Source of the DNA: Pseudobutyrivibrio sp.
GTDB taxonomy: Bacteria; Bacillota; Clostridia; Lachnospirales; Lachnospiraceae
Assembly: GCF_015057185.1 (NCBI RefSeq)
Contig: NZ_SVEV01000011.1
Coordinates: 26,085-90,084, forward strand
Reading direction: 5' to 3'
Length of the DNA stretch: 64,000 nt
The notes below the pieces were generated by a model. That model was given only the letters and a program-made list of their open reading frames with translations. It had not been told where the DNA came from and did not search any database. Below, piece by piece: positions 59,830 to 64,000 of the stretch (within the stretch, counting starts at the first letter, position 1; each line of letters starts with the position of its first letter). Position numbers and translations under genes: made by a program.

Positions 59830-60576
59830 ATGGAGACTAAAAAAACGGGATTAAATTCTAATCAGATTAAGCTTATCGCTATTATCGCAATGACAATCGA
59901 TCATTTGGTATGGACGATATTTCCAGGAACACAGCATATCTGGTATGTATATGCTCTTCATATCATTGGCAGGCTTACTGCTCCGATTATGTGGTTTTTT
60001 ATTGCAGAGGGGTGTTATTACACGCATGACAGGAAGAAATATATTACGAGATTGTTTATACTCGCTGTTATATCGCATTTTGCATATGATTTTGCATTTG
60101 GGATACCGTTTGTTCCACTGTCAACAGGGGTGTTTAACCAGACAGGTGTAATATGGTCGCTTGCTTGGGCCGTTGTCATTGTTGCGATTCATGACAGTGG
60201 GAAGGTCTCAACGCCAGTGGAAATAATTCTTACTGTTATTATAAGTTTAATCGCTTTTCCATCAGATTGGTCAAGCATAGCTGCGATGTGTCCTTTTTAT
60301 CTGTATCTTCATAGAGGAAACTTTAAGGCACAGGCACGAGATATTGTGTTATGGTCAGCAATCTATGCCTCGGTATATTTTCTGTTTTTGGATAAGCCTT
60401 ATGGAATACTTCAGATGTTTACTTTCCTCACGATTCCGATTTTGGCAAAATATAACGGAAAGCGTGGTGAGTGGAAGGGCATGAAGTGGCTGTTTTATTT
60501 CTACTATCCGGTACACTTGTTTGTTATAGGAATTGTCCGGATTTTGTTGCATGGGAACATATCAACAATCTTTTAA
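59830..60576 (+). CDS. TraX family membrane protein
   Basis: A 248-residue polytopic protein of the TraX family, first known for pilin N-acetylation in F-plasmid conjugation. Start TGLNSNQIKLIAIIAMTIDHLVW, then IIGRLTAPIMWFFIAEGCYYT with conserved H/D residues, and YYPVHLFVIGIVRI at the end: all family marks. Most chromosomal Firmicutes copies are unlinked to conjugation, as here; likely a membrane acyltransferase. Confidence 0.92.
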   Translation: METKKTGLNSNQIKLIAIIAMTIDHLVWTIFPGTQHIWYVYALHIIGRLTAPIMWFFIAEGCYYTHDRKKYITRLFILAVISHFAYDFAFGIPFVPLSTGVFNQTGVIWSLAWAVVIVAIHDSGKVSTPVEIILTVIISLIAFPSDWSSIAAMCPFYLYLHRGNFKAQARDIVLWSAIYASVYFLFLDKPYGILQMFTFLTIPILAKYNGKRGEWKGMKWLFYFYYPVHLFVIGIVRILLHGNISTIF

Positions 60577-60627
60577 ATGCATTATCAACTTCAAATTTGT
60601 CGACCTAATTGAATAATGAACGTTACA

Positions 60628-60663
60628 TAGAGCAGTTATCTCGAAAGAGGTAGCTGCTCTTTT
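60628..60663 (+). terminator. Repeated terminator hairpin, copy B
   Basis: AGAGCAGTTATCTC (60628-60641), GAAA, GAGGTAGCTGCTCT (60646-60659), T run; preceded by ACAT as in copies A and C. Confidence 0.88.
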
Positions 60664-60700
60664 GCTTGCTAGTTGGTGTATTTATGTATATAATTATTTT

Positions 60701-60733
60701 ACCGAAGTTCATTTAGGCGAAGTGAACTTCGGT
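60701..60733 (+). promoter_or_regulatory. 11-bp inverted repeat ahead of the AAA ATPase
   Basis: ACCGAAGTTCA (60701-60711) and TGAACTTCGGT (60723-60733) are perfect arms with an 11-base centre that itself contains GGCGAAG. It lies 30 bases before the ATPase start, consistent with an operator or a leader hairpin. Confidence 0.65.
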
Positions 60734-60763
60734 GAGATTGATTACGACTTATGGAGGTGCCAT

Positions 60764-62149
60764 ATGCAGGATATATTTAGAGGTAGAACAACAGAATTAA
60801 GAATTCTTGATAAGAAATTTAAACAAAGTGGTTTTGTAATGACTGTTCTGTATGGACGTCGTCGAATTGGTAAAACGAAACTTATTAATAAATTCATGCA
60901 TGATCATGACTGCAAGAGCATATCTTTCACAGCAGTTGAACGAGGCGAGGCAGAACTATTATCTATGATGACGGAATCTGTTTTAAACGCCTTGTCACCG
61001 GAATTATTAGGAAATATTAGTTTTAATAGTTTTGAAAATTTATTTGATTATATAGGAAAACAGGCTGAAAAGGAAAGAATAGTTTTTTTTATAGATGAAT
61101 ATCCTTATCTTGCAAAACAGTGCCCTTATATTCAGTCTGTTCTTCAGAAGCAGATTGATACAAAGTGGAAAAAAGGTAATCTGTTCTTTATAATATGCGG
61201 CTCTTTGGTTAGTTTTATGAAGGATGAAGTATTGGCAGAAACAGCTCCTTTACATGGTCGAAGCAACCTAGAATTAAAGCTGCGTCCTTTTAATTATATT
61301 GAAACTGCAGAATTTCTGGATGGATATACTAACGAAGAAAAAGCTATTTGTTATGGACTTACAAATGGTGTTGCAAAGTATATCGAACAGTTTGATGTAT
61401 CGGAATCTTTGGAAGAAAATATAATTGACCAGTTTTATTCTGTTGGTGGATACTTTTCAGAAGAGCAAATTAAAACGGTAGTCAGTAACGACAAAAAAAA
61501 TCCAGCATTATACAATTCTATTATTTCTGCAGTAGCAACTGGGCATACAAAGAATAGTGAAATTGCATCGTATGTTGGGGTTGATGAAGTGACTTATCCA
61601 TTAAAAGTACTTGTTAAGGCCGAATTGCTGGAAAGGCGAGTTACAAAGAAACCGTATTATATTCTTAATGATAGTATGCTTGAATTTTGGTTCAAATATG
61701 TAAATAGAGCAACCAGTCTTATAAATGCAGATAACGGTGAAGCCTATTTTTATTCTGCGGTAAAAGATCATTTACATGATTTTATGGGAAAAGTATTTGA
61801 AAAAATGGCAAAGGAATATCTTTTGTCACATGCAGGTGTAGATGATTTCCCTATTCTTACTGATATTACAGACTACCAGGATACAGTATTAGATGAAGAG
61901 AGAAAACAGAAGCAAATTGAAATTGATTTGCTGGGAAAGAATGGAAAACAAATTCTTTTAGTTGGGGAATGCAAATTTAAAAATTCTCAGTTTGACAAAA
62001 CTGAATATGAAAAATTATTGGATAAAATAAAATATATTCCTACAACCAATCCAGTAGTATGCCTGTTTTCTCTTGGCGGTTTTTCAGAATATGTGAAAGA
62101 GAATGCAAGGGATTGTAAATTAATTACATTGGATGATATGTATAAATAA
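60764..62149 (+). CDS. AAA ATPase with C-terminal DUF234 nuclease-like domain
   Basis: A 461-residue archaeal-type ATPase. Walker A is YGRRRIGKTKLIN (K37), Walker B FFIDEYPYLA, sensor region FIICGSLVSFM. A winged helix (SEIASYVGVDEVTYPLKVL) precedes a DUF234 domain with EIDLLGKNGKQILLVGECKFKN, a PD-(D/E)xK-like set (D, ExK). The ATG at 60764 has GGAGGT 5 bases upstream; the longer frame to 60662 is unlikely. Such proteins are common in archaea and gut bacteria, function unknown, possibly mobile or defence-related. Confidence 0.9.
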   Translation: MQDIFRGRTTELRILDKKFKQSGFVMTVLYGRRRIGKTKLINKFMHDHDCKSISFTAVERGEAELLSMMTESVLNALSPELLGNISFNSFENLFDYIGKQAEKERIVFFIDEYPYLAKQCPYIQSVLQKQIDTKWKKGNLFFIICGSLVSFMKDEVLAETAPLHGRSNLELKLRPFNYIETAEFLDGYTNEEKAICYGLTNGVAKYIEQFDVSESLEENIIDQFYSVGGYFSEEQIKTVVSNDKKNPALYNSIISAVATGHTKNSEIASYVGVDEVTYPLKVLVKAELLERRVTKKPYYILNDSMLEFWFKYVNRATSLINADNGEAYFYSAVKDHLHDFMGKVFEKMAKEYLLSHAGVDDFPILTDITDYQDTVLDEERKQKQIEIDLLGKNGKQILLVGECKFKNSQFDKTEYEKLLDKIKYIPTTNPVVCLFSLGGFSEYVKENARDCKLITLDDMYK

Positions 62150-62245
62150 AACAGGTGGGGGAGATGTGAGACATTTTCAAAAGTAAAAAATAATTAAAGT
62201 TTTGAAAGTGAAATTGGTTGCAACGCTTAGCTTAGGTTTTTACAT

Positions 62246-62279
62246 AGCAGTTATCTCAAATCGAGATAGCTGCTTTTTT
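62246..62279 (+). terminator. Repeated terminator hairpin, copy C
   Basis: AGCAGTTATCTC (62246-62257), AAATC, GAGATAGCTGCT (62263-62274), T run. In the 310-base gene-free stretch 62150-62459, which otherwise holds the inverted repeat listed next. Confidence 0.88.
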
Positions 62280-62365
62280 GCACCTATACGTATCTTTTAG
62301 CATTAGTAATATGTTAAGATTATAAAAGTGTTTAGAAATGCCTATTTTACGGCATGTAAAAAGAT

Positions 62366-62396
62366 TTTGACATGGACAAAAAGTGTAAATGTCAAA
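62366..62396. promoter_or_regulatory. Inverted repeat TTTGACAT upstream of the XRE gene
   Basis: TTTGACAT (62366-62373) and ATGTCAAA (62389-62396), 15 bases apart, ahead of the XRE-membrane gene. The left arm contains a TTGACA -35 element. Probable autoregulatory site. Confidence 0.55.
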
Positions 62397-62459
62397 GCAT
62401 TTTGATGGTAATGAAATCAATATCTCGATATTCTGAGGTGGAAAGAGAGACATACGACT

Positions 62460-63056
62460 ATGGAACTTGGGAACAGAATTAAAGAATTAAGGAAAGCACA
62501 AAATATTAACCAGGATGAATTAGCTGAGAAACTTTTTGTTTCAAGACAGACAATTTCTAATTGGGAAAATGACAAAAGCTATCCAGACATTCAGAGCGTA
62601 TTGCTTCTAAGTGAAACATTTGGTGTCTCCGTTGACCAACTATTAAAAGGAGATGTTGAAAAGATGGAAAGAATTATCACGGAACAGACGCAGACAGACA
62701 TTAATAAGATGAATACCTATGCGATAGGAATGGTAATATCCATGATAGCCATTCTTATTACAACACCAGTACTGGCTTTTTTTACTGGATTTTGGTTTTT
62801 TATACCATTTGTAGTGCTGTTTGCCTGCACAATGTATTTTGCTACAAGAATCGAGAAGTACAAAAAGGAATATAATGTTCAGACTTATAAAGAGATTATA
62901 GCCTTTACAAAAGGAGAGACGCTTTCTAAAGAAGATCAGATAAGAGAAGAGGCGAAAAGACCTTATCAGAAAGTATTGTCGACTATTTTGTCAGGTGTTA
63001 TAGCTGCTGTAGTATGTGGCGGCATAGCCGCAGTACTCATCATGCTATTCAAATAA
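62460..63056 (+). CDS. XRE regulator with C-terminal membrane helices
   Basis: A 198-residue protein. HTH ~1-60: RIKELRKAQNINQDELAEKL, FVSRQTISNWENDKSYPDIQ. Then ~90-130 and ~165-190 are membrane helices (AIGMVISMIAILITTPVLAF; VLSTILSGVIAAVVCGGIAA). A membrane-tethered regulator common in Firmicutes. The next small membrane protein starts 38 bases later behind AGGAGG and may be a partner. Confidence 0.92.
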   Translation: MELGNRIKELRKAQNINQDELAEKLFVSRQTISNWENDKSYPDIQSVLLLSETFGVSVDQLLKGDVEKMERIITEQTQTDINKMNTYAIGMVISMIAILITTPVLAFFTGFWFFIPFVVLFACTMYFATRIEKYKKEYNVQTYKEIIAFTKGETLSKEDQIREEAKRPYQKVLSTILSGVIAAVVCGGIAAVLIMLFK

Positions 63057-63094
63057 ACTTTAAACGAAAACAACCAACATAGGAGGATATAAAA

Positions 63095-63295
63095 ATGAAA
63101 TCATCAAACGAACAGCAGAAATTAGTTTCTTTATTTGTTCTAGGATTGCTATTATGTGGTACCGCTCATATTTTCCCAAGTGGACTAAATATCCTAGCAG
63201 CTATTGTAGGATTTCTTTTTATCGGCTACTTCTCAGTTAAAAGTTATGAACTCAAGAAAAAAGAAAAGAAAGAGAAAAAACAGGCTGAAGAATAA
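63095..63295 (+). CDS. Small membrane protein
   Basis: A 66-residue protein with two hydrophobic segments (LVSLFVLGLLLCGTAHIF; LAAIVGFLFIGYFSV) and a highly basic Lys/Glu tail (LKKKEKKEKKQAEE). AGGAGG lies 8 bases before the ATG. Likely co-transcribed with the XRE-membrane gene. Confidence 0.75.
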   Translation: MKSSNEQQKLVSLFVLGLLLCGTAHIFPSGLNILAAIVGFLFIGYFSVKSYELKKKEKKEKKQAEE

Positions 63296-63327
63296 CGTTG
63301 AAACATCTTAAATTAGAACCTTACATT

Positions 63328-63445
63328 GGACAGTTATCTCGGAAGAGGTAGCTGTTCTTTTTTATGATTTTTTGAATAGTGTATTCTCTGATAGATAGGG
63401 ATTCGATATAATTGAAAGCAGTGAAATAAACAAATCGAGATTTTT
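63328..63445 (+). repeat. Repeated terminator-plus-promoter module, copy D
   Basis: Hairpin GGACAGTTATCTC (63328-63340)/GAGGTAGCTGTTC (63345-63357) with T run, then a block (63370-63445) with TATAAT at 63407-63412, closely matching 56250-56324 of copy A. Confidence 0.8.
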
Positions 63446-63458
63446 AGAGGCAAATTAT

Positions 63459-63824
63459 ATTGACAGTATAAACGGTCAGCATGAATCGGATGCGATGCTG
63501 GATGCTTATCTGGATCCTGAAGGCTTTGCTCTTAAGAAGAAAAAATCATTTCATCCGCTTCGAAAAGGGATGCTGAAACTGATCATGATACCCAAGGATA
63601 TGGAGGAGGAAGATCATCCGATATGGATGACCTTCCTGGATCCGGTGTTTAAGACGATGGATAAGATAAAGCCGGGGGGAAGAGTGATAATACCGCGGAA
63701 CACATATGAGTATCTTTCGTATAAAAGAGAATGGCCTGAGCTTTTGATGCGTATAAAGCAACTAACGCTACAGGCGCCCCTGGTCGGGATTTATAACTAT
63801 GTGATAGGTCTGAAAGAGGATTGA
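63459..63824 (+). pseudogene. Probable gene fragment, unusual codon use
   Basis: The frame reads sensibly from about 63453 (NYIDSINGQHESDAMLDAY) to the stop at 63824, but there is no ATG or GTG before 63495; ATT at 63459 or the ATG at 63495 would be needed as a start. Codon choice is GC-richer (CCG, CGG, GGG) than neighbours. KPGGRVIIPRNTYEYLSYK and LVGIYNYVIGLKED resemble the end of a class I SAM methyltransferase, but this is weak. Likely a 3' gene fragment joined to repeat copy D by recombination. Confidence 0.6.
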
Positions 63825-63901
63825 TCAGATAGGTTAGCATACGTATTAAATATCATAAGCAATAGATCGCAAATAAGATAAATGAATATGCCCACGGAAT
63901 T

Positions 63902-63938
63902 GCCACATAGTTGTTTGTATCGACTATGTGGCTTTTTT
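63902..63938 (+). terminator. Rho-independent terminator
   Basis: GCCACATAGT (63902-63911), 11-base loop, ACTATGTGGC (63923-63932), six Ts. Confidence 0.92.
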
Positions 63939-63952
63939 ATATCATAAAATAG

Positions 63953-63998
63953 TTGACAAATACAACTAATGATTTTATCATTTAAATCCATAGGAGGA
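63953..63998 (+). promoter_or_regulatory. Promoter and ribosome-binding site of a gene starting after the window
   Basis: TTGACA (63953-63958), 17 bases, TATCAT (63976-63981), then AGGAGGA at the window end (63992-63998), so a + strand gene should begin within a few bases past 64000. Confidence 0.8.
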
Positions 63999-64000
63999 CA

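Noticed and set aside
54661..63445. Chromosomal integron with attC sites
   Set aside because: The repeats are terminator hairpins with T runs; no integron integrase is visible and the repeats do not carry core-site features.

Overview
The window is a low-GC, gene-dense piece of a Clostridia chromosome. The gene content (LL-diaminopimelate aminotransferase, GlgC/GlgD pair, PyrB/PyrI, a fucose-isomerase-like sugar isomerase next to a xylulokinase, DUF4250, DUF4854 and DUF6472 small proteins, TTG starts behind strong Shine-Dalgarno sites) fits Lachnospiraceae, most likely the Butyrivibrio/Pseudobutyrivibrio group. That assignment is inference from family memory; there is no rRNA gene here to prove it.

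Layout. 0-13.2 kb: end of an ion-transporter gene, a GH31 glycosidase, a FIST sensor paired with a soluble chemotaxis-type transducer, a DEDDh exonuclease, a flavin reductase/M18 peptidase pair, an isolated eukaryote-type HisA, DapL, an anchored SGNH hydrolase, and a metal-efflux operon (HMA chaperone, P-type ATPase, ArsR/SmtB repressor) with a readable promoter-operator. 13.2-14.1 kb: six tRNA genes (Pro, Gly, Arg, His, Gln, Lys) behind one strong promoter and ended by one terminator. 14.1-15.0 kb: three coupled small genes that look like an ADP-ribosyltransferase-type toxin module. 15.1-24.6 kb: a DUF134-NifX-like regulator with twin palindromic operators, an acetyltransferase/radical-SAM pair, a shikimate-kinase-like protein whose 3' end is fused with that of a convergent SprT-like gene in one shared terminator, a secreted protein, and a YugP-GNAT-AraC-RNase-H-like run. 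24.6-30.8 kb: a lipoprotein, a sugar isomerase and xylulokinase separated by a highly structured GC-rich element, and a GntR-regulated ABC exporter.

30.8-31.65 kb holds the most striking object: an ~830-bp imperfect palindrome with no credible gene, arms that match over most of their length, a four-hairpin insertion in the left arm, and one end touching the 3' end of a tRNA-Glu gene. 31.9-54.7 kb is mostly housekeeping: glycogen synthesis (glgC, glgD), phosphate acetyltransferase, RecJ, Hsp33, an L,D-transpeptidase, HisC, a GH25 lysozyme with cell-wall repeats, PyrB/PyrI, PriA, peptide deformylase and a nitroreductase.

54.7-64 kb is accessory: many short single-gene units (XRE regulators, a chloramphenicol-acetyltransferase homologue, a frameshifted GNAT, ACT, DUF3795, TraX, an AAA-DUF234 ATPase, small membrane proteins). 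Several are separated by near-copies of the same terminator hairpin, and twice by the same terminator-plus-promoter block, which suggests cassette-like shuffling by homologous recombination. No prophage, CRISPR array, integrase, transposase or insertion sequence was recognised.
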